Source: Roseobacter litoralis Och 149
GTDB taxonomy: Bacteria; Pseudomonadota; Alphaproteobacteria; Rhodobacterales; Rhodobacteraceae
Assembly (NCBI RefSeq): GCF_000154785.2
Contig: NC_015730.1
Location: 992,001 to 1,056,000 of the forward strand
Length of the DNA: 64,000 bases
Direction: 5' to 3'
The notes beneath the pieces were generated by a model. The model saw only the letters and a list, made by a program, of their open reading frames with translations, was not told where the DNA came from and did not search any database. Each line of letters begins with the position of its first letter. Position 1 is the stretch's first letter. The translations under genes and the position numbers were made by a program. Below, one piece after another: positions 43,208 to 51,733 of the stretch.

Positions 43208-44542
43208 CTACACCGTGTCCAGATAGATGGTGACCTGTTCCTGCGGCGACAGCTCGGCCATATATTTCATCTCCTGCCGTTTGGTCAGCACGAAATTTCG
43301 GATCAGGTCGGGGGCAAAAATACGCGCCACTTGTTCGTCGGTTTCAAACTGATTAATCGCGCTTTCCCAGTCGCCCGGAATTTGCGGCAGGTCTGCGGCA
43401 TAGGCATTCCCGGTGATCGGGGCAGGGGGATCCTGCGCGTCTTCGATCCCGTTAAGGGCAGCACCCAAGACGGCGGCAAGCATCAGGTAGGGGTTCACAT
43501 CGCCGCCCGCCACCCGGTGTTCGATGCGCCGCGCTGCAGGGCTGCCAGAGGGAATCCGTATGGCAGAGGTTCTGTTTTCATAGGCCCAGCTGATGCCTGT
43601 GGGCGCATGTGACCCCGGCACCATCCGATCAAAGCTGTTGGCATGGGGCGCAAACACCAAGGCCGAGCCCGGCATGGCCTTGAGGCACCCCGCAACTGCA
43701 TGGCGCAGCACATCAGTGCCTGCCTCGCCCCCGTCGTCAAAGACATTGTTGCCCGCGCCATCCAGCACAGAGAAATGAATGTGCAGGCCGGACCCGGCAT
43801 AATCCTCATAGGGTTTGGCCATGAAACTGGCGGCAAACCCGTGCCGCCGCGCCATGCCCTTGACCAGCATCTTGAACAACCACGCATCATCAGCTGCCCT
43901 GAGCGCATCATCGCAATGCATCAGGTTAATCTCGAATTGGCCGAGCCCAGCCTCGGAAATCGCTGTGTCTGCCGGAATGTCCATTTCTTCACAGGCATCA
44001 TAGAGGTCGGTGAAAAATGCATCGAACTGATCCAGCGCGCGCAGGGACAGGATTTCTCCTGCCACGCGGCGTTTGCCAGAGCGCGGCGACGGCGGCACCT
44101 GCAGTGTGCGACCGGAATCGTCAATCAGGAAAAACTCCAGTTCCACCGCACAAACCGGCGTCAACCCGCGCGCTTTGTAGCGCTCAACCACCGCGTTCAA
44201 CGCGTGGCGCGGATCACCTGCATAGGGTCGCCCGTCTTCGTGAAACATCCAGATCGGCAAAAGCGCCGAGGGCGCATCGAGCCACGGCATCGGCATGAAC
44301 CCCCGCTCGGTCGGTTTCAGCACGCCGTCGCGGTCGCCGGTTTCATAGACCAGCGGGCTGTCGTCGATATCCTCGCCCCAGATGTCGAGGTTCAGAACCG
44401 ACATGGGAAACCGCGTGCCACCCTCGACCGCTTTATCTGCATAGCGCGACGGGATGCGTTTGCCGCGCGCCTGACCATTCAGGTCAGAAGCCGCCACCCG
44501 GATCGTGCGGACCTGTGGATTTTTTCGAAGCCAGTTCTTCAT
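43208..44542 (-). CDS. Glutamine synthetase family protein
   Basis: A 444-residue GS-like ligase, paralogous to the gene two places downstream. Landmarks are VELEFFLIDDSGRTLQVPP, GQFEINLMHCDDALRAADDA, HIHFSVLDGAGNNVF and SWAYENRTSAIRIPSGSP. Its substrate should be an amine joined to glutamate, as for PuuA; the presence of two such enzymes suggests two amine substrates or two steps. The ATG lies at 44542, 87 bases downstream of the permease gene. True GlnA is excluded by the divergent N-terminus and shorter length. Confidence 0.82.
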   Translation of the reverse strand: MKNWLRKNPQVRTIRVAASDLNGQARGKRIPSRYADKAVEGGTRFPMSVLNLDIWGEDIDDSPLVYETGDRDGVLKPTERGFMPMPWLDAPSALLPIWMFHEDGRPYAGDPRHALNAVVERYKARGLTPVCAVELEFFLIDDSGRTLQVPPSPRSGKRRVAGEILSLRALDQFDAFFTDLYDACEEMDIPADTAISEAGLGQFEINLMHCDDALRAADDAWLFKMLVKGMARRHGFAASFMAKPYEDYAGSGLHIHFSVLDGAGNNVFDDGGEAGTDVLRHAVAGCLKAMPGSALVFAPHANSFDRMVPGSHAPTGISWAYENRTSAIRIPSGSPAARRIEHRVAGGDVNPYLMLAAVLGAALNGIEDAQDPPAPITGNAYAADLPQIPGDWESAINQFETDEQVARIFAPDLIRNFVLTKRQEMKYMAELSPQEQVTIYLDTV

Positions 44543-44629
44543 ACAGCACCAGTCTTATGGGCTGGTCATAAGGGTGCGGCGTCCCGTACCACGGCCAGCG
44601 CCACGGATAATTTGATCAAATTATGGATA

Positions 44630-45436
44630 CTACCGGATCAGGTTGGGACGCAACCTCAATTTAGGTCTGGCATCTTGCGGCAAATGACGGTTCAGCCGCG
44701 CGTTGACCAGCCCGAATATCCCCACAACGATCAGCGTGAGCAGGATGAAGTACCCCGCGAGGATCGGGTAGGGCACGAACGGATTGAACGTCTTGTCTGC
44801 GAAGTAGCTGGCATAATAGAGTGCATCGCCGCGCTGTTGCCAGGCAGGGAACCCGGACAGAAAGACCAGCGCAGTTGCATGAAACAAAAAGATCGCCTCA
44901 TTGGTGTAAGCAGGCCAGGCCAGCCGCAGCATAGTGGGCCAGATGACACGCCGGAACCGGGCCCATCCGGTCATCCCGTATGCATCTGCGGCTTCGGTGT
45001 CGCCTTTGGGTATGGACTGCAACGCGCCGTAAAAGATCTCACCTGAATAAGCGGCCGTATTGAAGAACAGCACGATCAACGCCCCGAGCCAGGCGGCTGT
45101 GAAGGGGTCGAATATGGGCGATACGGACTTGAGGCTCAGGAACAGGAAGTAGCCGAAGAAGAACTGGATAAAGAGCGGTGAGCCGCGAAAGATAAAGATG
45201 AACCACTCAGATGGCTTGCGGAAAATCCTGCGAGGGGACGCCTTGCCGACGGCTACGGCTGTCGCCAGAAAAAACCCGCAGATCAGCGCCACAAGACCGA
45301 AATAGATGTTCCAGATCATGCCAGACCCAATCAGCGTAAACTGTTGGCACAGCGTGAAATCATCGCGGGGCAGCAACCGTTCGCCAATACCGATCGCGCG
45401 CAGGCCATAATCCTGAATGGTTTGCCAGCAACTCAT
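44630..45436 (-). CDS. ABC transporter permease, polar amino acid/amine type
   Basis: A 268-residue inner-membrane permease of the HisM/ArtM type with about five hydrophobic segments. The EAA loop is GDTEAADAYGMTGWARFRRVI followed by WPTMLRLAWPAYTNEAIFL. It has FIFRGSPLFIQFFFGYF at the start of the conserved domain. Its ATG overlaps the stop of the upstream permease gene by 4 bases. The two permeases form a heterodimer with the ATPase and binding protein encoded upstream. Such transporters usually carry basic amino acids or opines, so a diamine-like substrate fits the operon. Confidence 0.87.
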   Translation of the reverse strand: MSCWQTIQDYGLRAIGIGERLLPRDDFTLCQQFTLIGSGMIWNIYFGLVALICGFFLATAVAVGKASPRRIFRKPSEWFIFIFRGSPLFIQFFFGYFLFLSLKSVSPIFDPFTAAWLGALIVLFFNTAAYSGEIFYGALQSIPKGDTEAADAYGMTGWARFRRVIWPTMLRLAWPAYTNEAIFLFHATALVFLSGFPAWQQRGDALYYASYFADKTFNPFVPYPILAGYFILLTLIVVGIFGLVNARLNRHLPQDARPKLRLRPNLIR

Positions 45437-46269
45437 GCGGCGGCCTTTCTCTGGGCTTCGCCAGCGGCGGTTGCCTGTCCGTGGGTCAGGCGCGCCATGA
45501 CCCGTTCAAGCACGATCTCGGAGACGCGCGTGAACAACAGGTAAAAAACCAGCAGCGCGAGGAAATACCACATGCGCCAGTCGCCATGCGGGTAATCCGT
45601 GAAGCGGGGCGTCTTGGTCCCACCCAATTCGCGGGCCCAATAGACGATGTCTTCAACACCTAGCAGGAACAGCAGCGGCGTGGCTTTGATCAGTACCATC
45701 CAGAGGTTGGACAGACCCGGCAAGGCATAGACCCACATCTGCGGCACCAACACGCGCCAGAAGGTTTGGCGCCGCGACATGCCATAGGCTTCGGCAGTTT
45801 CAAGTTGGCTGCGGGGCACGGCCCGCATGGCCCCAAAGAGGACATTGGCTGCGAAAGCGCCGAAAACAAGGGCAAATGTCAGGACAGCCAGTGCGAACCC
45901 ATAGCTCTCATGGACCCACTGCGGGGCCGAGCCCAAGGGCATTTTTGCCGCCTGACAGACGACAAAATCATTCCCCTGTCGGATCGGTTCCGACCAGTCG
46001 GGGCACAGCGCCTTGTGTCTGAGGTATTCGATGCCCTGATCCAACGCGATGACGAAAAACAGGAAAAACGCGATATCGGGCACGCCGCGCACCACTGCAA
46101 TATAGGATTTTCCAAACCAACGCAGCGGCGCGATGTTTGAGCGCGCAGCGGATGCGCCGCCAAACCCAAAGGCCAGTGCCACGGGTGCTGTGATCGCCAG
46201 CAGCAGTAAAACGGTCAGCACGGACCAATAGAGCGACATGTGTTTTGGCGTCGTCAGATAGCACGACAT
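45433..46269 (-). CDS. ABC transporter permease, polar amino acid/amine type
   Basis: A 278-residue inner-membrane permease of the HisQ/ArtQ type. Landmarks are KSYIAVVRGVPDIAFFLFFV and the EAA loop RSQLETAEAYGMSRRQTFW. A stretch of about 50 residues between the second and third membrane segments includes two cysteines (ALCPDW and VVCQAAK) and is longer than in typical HisQ proteins. The ATG at 46269 is not preceded by a strong ribosome site; an internal ATG at 46239 is possible. A GC-rich hairpin separates it from the binding-protein gene upstream. Confidence 0.86.
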   Translation of the reverse strand: MSCYLTTPKHMSLYWSVLTVLLLLAITAPVALAFGFGGASAARSNIAPLRWFGKSYIAVVRGVPDIAFFLFFVIALDQGIEYLRHKALCPDWSEPIRQGNDFVVCQAAKMPLGSAPQWVHESYGFALAVLTFALVFGAFAANVLFGAMRAVPRSQLETAEAYGMSRRQTFWRVLVPQMWVYALPGLSNLWMVLIKATPLLFLLGVEDIVYWARELGGTKTPRFTDYPHGDWRMWYFLALLVFYLLFTRVSEIVLERVMARLTHGQATAAGEAQRKAAA

Positions 46270-46336
46270 CCACTGCCAGTCAGGCAGAAGACTTGGATCT
46301 GTGCAAAAGCTGAAAATAATATGTCTCGCTTTAAAT

Positions 46337-46366
46337 AACCGGCGCCCGCGGTGGCGCGCGCCGGTT
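46337..46366 (-). terminator. Hairpin after the binding-protein gene
   Basis: AACCGGCGC (46337-46345) pairs with GCGCCGGTT (46358-46366) around a 12-base GC-rich loop. In the minus direction it follows the binding-protein stop by 8 bases and leads into TATTTAAA. It probably causes partial termination or 3'-end stabilisation, giving excess binding-protein mRNA over permease mRNA, as seen at the urt locus in this window. Confidence 0.6.
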
Positions 46367-46374
46367 TGAATGGA

Positions 46375-47103
46375 TCAGAACTGTTCCAGATCGGGCAACC
46401 ACTTGCCGATCAGGGCATTCAGGCTGCCGTCTTCTTTCATGGACCGGATCGCCACGTTGAACTTTTCTTTCAGCTCCGTATCGCTTTCGCGCAGGCCCAG
46501 ACCAATGCCGCCACCAATCATGACGTTTTGCTCCAGCAACATCAGGTCCGGATCGGCGTTTGCCAGTTCGGACAGGAATGCTTTGTCCGCCAGAACCGCG
46601 TCCGCTTCACCGTTTTTAACGGCGGCGACGGTTTCTTCCGGGGTCGCAAATTCAACCAGTACCGCACCGGAGGAGGCGATAAAGCTTGCCTGGATCGTAT
46701 TGGCCTGTGCCGCGATCACGCCGCCCTCAAGGTCCACATCCGCAGAGGCGGACAGATAGGCAGAAGGATCTGGCAGGGTGTATTGCTCAGAAAAATCAAT
46801 GACTTCATCACGCTCATCGGTCACGGACATGCCTGCGATGATGACGTCATAGTTGCCGGAAACGAGGTTGGGGATGATGCTGTCCCACTCGTTTGTGACC
46901 CATTCGCAGGTCAGTTCTGCGCGCGCGCAGAGTTCGTCCCCAAGCTCGCGCTCAAATCCGTCGACTTCGCCGGCGTCATTGAGGAAATTATACGGAGGGT
47001 AGGCACCTTCAGTGCCCATGCGCACGGTTTTTCCGTGACCATCTGCAAGCGCCATACCAGCTGTCAGGGCCAGAGTGGCAGTCGTCAGGATAAGTGTTTT
47101 CAT
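46375..47103 (-). CDS. ABC transporter substrate-binding protein (polar amino acid type)
   Basis: A 242-residue periplasmic binding protein with a signal peptide (MKTLILTTATLALTAGMALA, cleavage before DGHG). The class II fold pattern is VRMGTEGAYPPYNFLNDAGE, VDGFERELGDELCARAELTC, then DVIIAGMSVTDERDEVIDFS. These match the HisJ/ArtJ/OccT group. A disulphide is likely between the two cysteines near residues 60-66. It should deliver an amine or basic amino acid to the two permeases. It lies 27 bases after the ATPase gene. Confidence 0.9.
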   Translation of the reverse strand: MKTLILTTATLALTAGMALADGHGKTVRMGTEGAYPPYNFLNDAGEVDGFERELGDELCARAELTCEWVTNEWDSIIPNLVSGNYDVIIAGMSVTDERDEVIDFSEQYTLPDPSAYLSASADVDLEGGVIAAQANTIQASFIASSGAVLVEFATPEETVAAVKNGEADAVLADKAFLSELANADPDLMLLEQNVMIGGGIGLGLRESDTELKEKFNVAIRSMKEDGSLNALIGKWLPDLEQF

Positions 47104-47130
47104 ATCAGTACTCCCAATTATTATTTTTGA

Positions 47131-47907
47131 TTACGCTGCGTGGGTTGCCGAAAGAAACCCACGCAGGCGTTCTGATTTGGGTGCGCCGAACAGCGTTTCC
47201 GGCGGCCCTTGTTCTTCTACCAGACCTTGATGCAGAAAGACGACATGGTCTGACACATCAGCGGCCAGTTTCATGTCATGCGTCACGATCAGCATGGTGC
47301 GCCCTTCCCTGGCGAGGTCCTTGATGACTTTGATCACCTCTTGCTCGAGTTCAGGATCGAGCGCCGAGGTTGGTTCATCAAAAAGCAGCGCCTCAGGCTC
47401 CATGCAGAGTGCACGCGCGATTGCTGCGCGCTGTTGTTGACCACCGGACAGTTGCGCAGGGTAGACGTCGCATTTGTCGCCGATACCAACCTTGTCGAGA
47501 TAGCCGCGCGCCGCTTTTTCGACCTCATCACGGTCCCGCTTGAGGACAGTCACCGGCGCTTCCATGACGTTTTGCAAAATGGTCATATGCGCCCAAAGGT
47601 TAAACTGCTGGAACACCATGCTGAGGTTTGTGCGAATGCGCAAAACCTGATCGCTGTCAGCGGGGCGGCGGGCATGACCCTCGCCCTTCCACGTGACCTG
47701 TTCCCCTTTGAACAGAATGTCACCTTGCTGGCTGTCCTCCAGCAGGTTGCAACAGCGCAACAGCGTCGATTTGCCAGAGCCCGAAGACCCGATCAGCGAT
47801 ATCACATGTCCTTTGGGTGCTGTGATGTCGACGCCCTTGATCACCTCAAGCGCTCCATAGGCCTTGTGCAGGTTTTTCATCTCAATGACGGGCGCTTGCG
47901 GCTTCAC
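47131..47907 (-). CDS. ABC transporter ATP-binding protein (polar amino acid type)
   Basis: A 258-residue ATPase, first gene of the amine-utilisation operon. Walker A is GSSGSGKSTLLRCCNLL, signature QLSGGQQQRAAIARALCMEP, Walker B ALLFDEPTSALDPELEQ and switch histidine VTHDMKLAADV. It has the insertion typical of HisP-type proteins (the region with GEQVTWKGEGHARRPAD). It energises uptake by the two downstream permeases. About 120 bases upstream are non-coding and should hold the operon promoter. Confidence 0.92.
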   Translation of the reverse strand: MKPQAPVIEMKNLHKAYGALEVIKGVDITAPKGHVISLIGSSGSGKSTLLRCCNLLEDSQQGDILFKGEQVTWKGEGHARRPADSDQVLRIRTNLSMVFQQFNLWAHMTILQNVMEAPVTVLKRDRDEVEKAARGYLDKVGIGDKCDVYPAQLSGGQQQRAAIARALCMEPEALLFDEPTSALDPELEQEVIKVIKDLAREGRTMLIVTHDMKLAADVSDHVVFLHQGLVEEQGPPETLFGAPKSERLRGFLSATHAA

Positions 47908-48027
47908 GTATGTGATCTCTTGCTTATTTCGCTAAGGCATAAGGAAGGAAATTTGCTGGTTTGGCAACTTTGAAAGTGTGTATTTTCAGTTTCCGCTAGG
48001 TCAATATGCGCATTAGCGCCACTTATT

Positions 48028-48774
48028 TTATCCTGATGTCGGTGGTAGCGGCACCGCGAGATACGCGGACGCGGGAATATGCACTATGTTTTTGATCATC
48101 AATGCTGCGCGAATATGCGGTTCCAAGCCTGCAACTGACTTCGATATTGCGCCAAAAAGCGCCTGAGGGTCCTGTCCGCGCGCGCAGATATAGGGCAGGC
48201 CCGGCGTTGGCGCGGTCGAGACCAGCACCCGCAAGGCGGCGGTCAGGTCCGTGTCGCGTTCCAACAAGGCCCACGTCACCGCATCAATCGCCGCTATATC
48301 CGCCATGCCTGTGCTGACGGCTTCGGCAGAGGCGCGATGTGCTCTTGTATCAACGCAGTTGGTCGCAAAGCTGAAACCGGCCTTGTGGTCAATCAGGTGT
48401 TGTTCAGCAGCTGCCCATCCGGATTGAGACCGCACATCATTGCGCGCAAAACGCGCGCCGGCAAAATCCGTGATCTGCATACGCTCGTCAGATGACCGCA
48501 CAATGAAATGGGATCGATAGTAACCGGGTGGGCAATCGGCCACCCCATAGTCCGGCGTCCCGACCAGCAAGACCGACGCGTGCAGGCCGCTGCGATAGGG
48601 AAGCCCGCATGTTTGTGACAAAACGAGATCGTGGCGTTCCCAGCAGTCATGCGGGTCTAAATCGCGGCTTAGGTGCTTTGGGCCGCGTCCGTAGGTATCG
48701 CGGATGGCTTGCCAATATATATCATGCGCCGCACGGGTGTGCGGGGTTTCATACATTGGCAAACTGGCAATCAT
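48028..48774 (-). CDS. PhnD-like periplasmic-binding-fold protein without signal peptide
   Basis: A 248-residue protein resembling the phosphate/phosphonate ABC-binding PhnD family (PF12974 type): MIASLPMYETPHTRAAHD at the start, LVLSQTCGLPYR, then a shortened second lobe with STGMADIAAIDAVTWALL and STAPTPGLPYICARG. The start ATG at 48774 overlaps the stop of the TerB gene by 4 bases. No signal peptide or lipobox is present, so it may work in the cytoplasm, unlike a normal binding protein; the family also has such members. No transporter genes are nearby. The ligand is unknown. Confidence 0.72.
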   Translation of the reverse strand: MIASLPMYETPHTRAAHDIYWQAIRDTYGRGPKHLSRDLDPHDCWERHDLVLSQTCGLPYRSGLHASVLLVGTPDYGVADCPPGYYRSHFIVRSSDERMQITDFAGARFARNDVRSQSGWAAAEQHLIDHKAGFSFATNCVDTRAHRASAEAVSTGMADIAAIDAVTWALLERDTDLTAALRVLVSTAPTPGLPYICARGQDPQALFGAISKSVAGLEPHIRAALMIKNIVHIPASAYLAVPLPPTSG

Positions 48775-49211
48775 GCCTGAGGGTTTATGTCCTGCCGGAC
48801 CAGCGCGCTGTCGCGGTCGCTGATGCCCAGAAAATTCGTGACCATGCGGACCAGAGCGTCTTCTTCCTGTGCCCGAGCACCATCCGCCAGCACAACTTCC
48901 CACAGGGCTTTGACGACGGACAGACGGTCCTCATAGGGGACTGCATCTTTGATCGCGCGGGTAAAGCGAACCGTATCGGGCGCCTCGGCTTCAAGCGCTT
49001 CGGCTTCTTCGCGCAGGGCGCTGACCGCGCCCGGACCAAGACCGTACCTGCGCGCATTAATTCTGTCGATGCGCTCACGCTCCGCAGTGCTGTAGTCATG
49101 GTCGGAACGAGCGATCCGCACCAGCAACGCGGTCAATGCAAGACGTGCGTCTTCATCGGGAAAGTCTTCGGCGTCAGACTGGGTCAGTCTTTTCAGGAAA
49201 TCAGCAAACAT
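48771..49211 (-). CDS. TerB-like protein
   Basis: A 146-residue helical protein of the TerB (tellurite resistance, DUF533-like) family: ARLALTALLVRIARSDHDYS near residue 25, then ERERIDRINARRYGLG and VPYEDRLSVVKALWEVVLAD with ALVRMVTNFLGIS. The acidic residues of the two helical repeats fit metal binding, a proposed TerB property. The ATG at 49211 is chosen because the upstream part reads poorly. It is a tandem paralogue of the next gene upstream and is coupled to the PhnD-like gene. Its role is unknown. Confidence 0.78.
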   Translation of the reverse strand: MFADFLKRLTQSDAEDFPDEDARLALTALLVRIARSDHDYSTAERERIDRINARRYGLGPGAVSALREEAEALEAEAPDTVRFTRAIKDAVPYEDRLSVVKALWEVVLADGARAQEEDALVRMVTNFLGISDRDSALVRQDINPQA

Positions 49212-49248
49212 GAGAGTGATATAAATACCTTTCTCGGGCGTGCCAATC

Positions 49249-49686
49249 TCAATCGTCATTCAGGGCTGTTTTACGCGCGTCGGCGATATCATCCGCGCTC
49301 AGGCCCAATGCCTCTTCGATGTTTTCAAGCATGACTTCTTCATCGGCGTCGCGTTCCCCATCGGCCAGCGCAACCGACCACATGGCTTGCGCGAGGGCGC
49401 GGCGGTCGGTGTAAGGCACCTCATCGCGCAGAATGCGCGCAAATTCCGGTGTGCCGGGGGCGTCACGCTCCAACGCTTCGCAGGTTGCGCGCAATTTTGC
49501 GGCCTCAAGCGGTTTGAGACCAAAGGTCGCCGCTAGAATACGGTCGATTTGCCCTACTTCGGACGCTCTGTATTGTCGATCCGCAAAGGCAACCCGCACA
49601 AGCAGCGCGCCAAGCGCCAACTGTGCATTGGGTTGCGGCAGGGGGGGCGCCTTGGCTTTTCGGCGGGGAAACAATCGCTCAAACAT
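49249..49686 (-). CDS. TerB-like protein
   Basis: A 145-residue TerB-family protein. The helical repeat pattern is AQLALGALLVRVAFADRQYR, SEVGQIDRILAATFGLKPLE and VPYTDRRALAQAMWSVALAD, closely parallel to the gene 37 bases downstream. It opens with MFERLFPRRKAKAPPLP, a basic, proline-rich leader. The pair looks like a recent-to-moderate duplication kept in one operon with the PhnD-like gene. A stress or metal role is possible, but no other ter genes are present. Confidence 0.78.
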   Translation of the reverse strand: MFERLFPRRKAKAPPLPQPNAQLALGALLVRVAFADRQYRASEVGQIDRILAATFGLKPLEAAKLRATCEALERDAPGTPEFARILRDEVPYTDRRALAQAMWSVALADGERDADEEVMLENIEEALGLSADDIADARKTALNDD

Positions 49687-49827
49687 CTTTTATCTCAATT
49701 CACGCGAGGTCGACCAGATATACACGGGCATCATGGGCATAAGCCGTCCGATTGTTTAATAACACTGCTGTGACCAGATCAATCCGTGTTTTTACGCAGT
49801 GCGGAGGGGATGGCGCGCTGCAAAGCA

Positions 49828-50619
49828 CTACTTGGCAGGGCTGTGTGACTGTCCGAAATGCGCCCCGAGACGGGCCATTTCTTGGGCCAGACCGTAGGGT
49901 GGATTGATCACGAACATGCCCGAACCGATCATGCCATGCCCCTTTTTCGCGGGCGGAAAACGAACCTCATGACGCAAAGCGGAGGGATGATCCTGTTGCA
50001 AGGATCGCAACATGCCCATGTGCTGGCTGACTGTCAGGATCGGGTACCATAGGCAGATGACGCCAACATTCCAGGATTTCCCCAATTTGGAGATTTGCTG
50101 CGGGATCTTGGTGTAATCGGTCTTAATTTCGTAGCTCGGGTCGATCAGCATCGCGCCACGTCGCGGGGTCGGTGGACAAATGGAATGGGCCAATTCAAAC
50201 CCATCCATCTGGTAGCATTTCGCGCCGGTGGAGGACGTGTTGAAATCCAGCGCGTCAAATTCGGCCGGGTGAAGTTCGGCAAAGTGCATCCGGTCGCCGG
50301 GTCTGAGCAGGGATGCGGCGATCAGCGGGGAACCGGGGTAAAACGACGCCCCGAAATCTCGCCTGATTTTGGTCAGGACGGCCGCAAAAGGATGTGTATC
50401 GTCGAAAAAGGCGTGGGCTATCTCTATACCCTGCGCTGCCTCAGCCGTTTTCAGCGCCGCCGGGTCCTGCAGGTCGTAAAGCCCGCGGCCCGCATGAGTC
50501 TCGATATAGGAAAGCGGTTTATCCTTGCGCAGCATGTAAGACAAAATCCACGCCAGCAGCACATGTTTATGCACATCGGCAAGATTGCCCGCATGGTAGA
50601 TATGTTGGTAGCTGAGCAT
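49828..50619 (-). CDS. rlmJ: 23S rRNA (adenine-2030-N6)-methyltransferase
   Basis: A 263-residue SAM-dependent methyltransferase. The RlmJ start MLSYQHIYHAGNLADVHKHV is distinctive. Catalysis maps to MLIDPSYEIKTDY (the D-P-P/S-Y type motif, here DPSY) and later GSGMFVINPPYGL. It methylates A2030 of 23S rRNA in E. coli. The start is ATG at 50619. It appears monocistronic: the terminator to its right belongs to the VPLPA-CTERM gene. Confidence 0.92.
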   Translation of the reverse strand: MLSYQHIYHAGNLADVHKHVLLAWILSYMLRKDKPLSYIETHAGRGLYDLQDPAALKTAEAAQGIEIAHAFFDDTHPFAAVLTKIRRDFGASFYPGSPLIAASLLRPGDRMHFAELHPAEFDALDFNTSSTGAKCYQMDGFELAHSICPPTPRRGAMLIDPSYEIKTDYTKIPQQISKLGKSWNVGVICLWYPILTVSQHMGMLRSLQQDHPSALRHEVRFPPAKKGHGMIGSGMFVINPPYGLAQEMARLGAHFGQSHSPAK

Positions 50620-50691
50620 GATACATCGCTAGAATGAATGACACGCCTGCACAACAGGAAAGCGGCAGGATGACGTATGGGGCCAAGACAT

Positions 50692-50724
50692 GAAAAAAGC
50701 GCCCCGATGAAACATCGGAGCGCT
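50692..50724 (-). terminator. Terminator after the VPLPA-CTERM gene
   Basis: AGCGCCCCGATG (50698-50709) pairs with CATCGGAGCGCT (50713-50724) with one G-U pair and a 3-base loop. In the minus direction it is followed by TTTTTTC. A 12-base stem with a clear U tract. Confidence 0.9.
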
Positions 50725-50747
50725 CTTTGTAAGACCTAAAGCTGTGT

Positions 50748-51530
50748 TCAGGCTTTTTTGTTCTTCCGGCGACGTGCCACGCCTGCCAGAGCAGCCATAC
50801 CACCGATCAACAGCAGCGAAGATGCTGGCAGTGGAACGGGGCTGATCGCTGCGCCGTCGACGGTGAACGCGTCATTCCGTGACGTTTCAATAGACACCTC
50901 CGCCGAAGCAACGCCAGCGTCGAAGCTGATTTTGACGATGTTCGTATCGTTATTCCCGAACAAAGACCCTGAGAAAACAGCTTTTGTTCCGTCGCCCAGT
51001 TCTACCGTCAGGGTCTTGGCACCCACGTCGGCAGCATCTTGAATTGCAAACACCAGAGTTGTAAACAGCGTTCCGCCTGCAAGCGCAGCGTTCCAGACTA
51101 TGCCCTGTGTATCGTTGGAATTGATAGCGAAATTGCCATTGTCGGGGACAATGTTACCTTGACCGTTTGTATCGTCGGGACTCTTTTGAAGAGCTATCCC
51201 ATTGCAGTCTGCTGCGCCCAAGTCGAACCTGCTGCATGTCGAGCCTGAACCGAGCAGGTCGCCCGCTGTCCACAGTGATCCAAATGTACCAACTTTCGTT
51301 GTCAAATCGCCTGACAACTCTCCCTCTTCAACCGAACCGACACCGCGTACCGCTTGGGTGTTCGCGAACGTGCCAGTTAGAATGCTAGAAAGCTCGAAGT
51401 CTTCAACAACAGCGCCGTTCGTAAGATTGGCAAAATCAGTTGGAGTAAATACTTGCGCGGTAATAGTTGTTGCATGTGCAACCGATCCGAATGAAAGCAG
51501 CGCCGCTGCTGCAACTGTCGTTCTAAGCAT
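50748..51530 (-). CDS. VPLPA-CTERM sorting domain protein
   Basis: A 260-residue exported protein. The signal peptide is MLRTTVAAAALLSFGSVAHA. The C-terminus is a sorting tail: the motif VPLPASSLLLIGGMAALAGV, a hydrophobic stretch, then RRRKNKKA. VPLPA-CTERM is the alphaproteobacterial variant of the PEP-CTERM signal, removed by an exosortase. Two cysteines (residues 98 and 109) could form a disulphide in the otherwise beta-rich passenger. No exosortase gene is seen in the window. The passenger family was not recognised. A strong terminator follows. Confidence 0.82.
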   Translation of the reverse strand: MLRTTVAAAALLSFGSVAHATTITAQVFTPTDFANLTNGAVVEDFELSSILTGTFANTQAVRGVGSVEEGELSGDLTTKVGTFGSLWTAGDLLGSGSTCSRFDLGAADCNGIALQKSPDDTNGQGNIVPDNGNFAINSNDTQGIVWNAALAGGTLFTTLVFAIQDAADVGAKTLTVELGDGTKAVFSGSLFGNNDTNIVKISFDAGVASAEVSIETSRNDAFTVDGAAISPVPLPASSLLLIGGMAALAGVARRRKNKKA

Positions 51531-51733
51531 GAGTTACCTCGTTAAAAATGTAAATGTGCAATTAATATCTCGTTAATCCCTGTTAATTTCAAGCGAATAC
51601 GCGCCGATTAAGATAATGCGGTCAATTTTAGTTGCTTTTTCTATCGCCTTAATTGCGCGGGTGTAGAAAATGCGGCTCTAGGTAGTAATTCGCGCACGCA
51701 ACACGGGAACTGCCCACAGCAAAACCACTCGAA

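Noticed and set aside
43643..45046. Plus-strand open frame opposite the second GS-like gene and a permease gene
   Set aside because: It runs across two real genes and an intergenic gap and is rich in Arg/His/Gln, as expected for an antisense frame.
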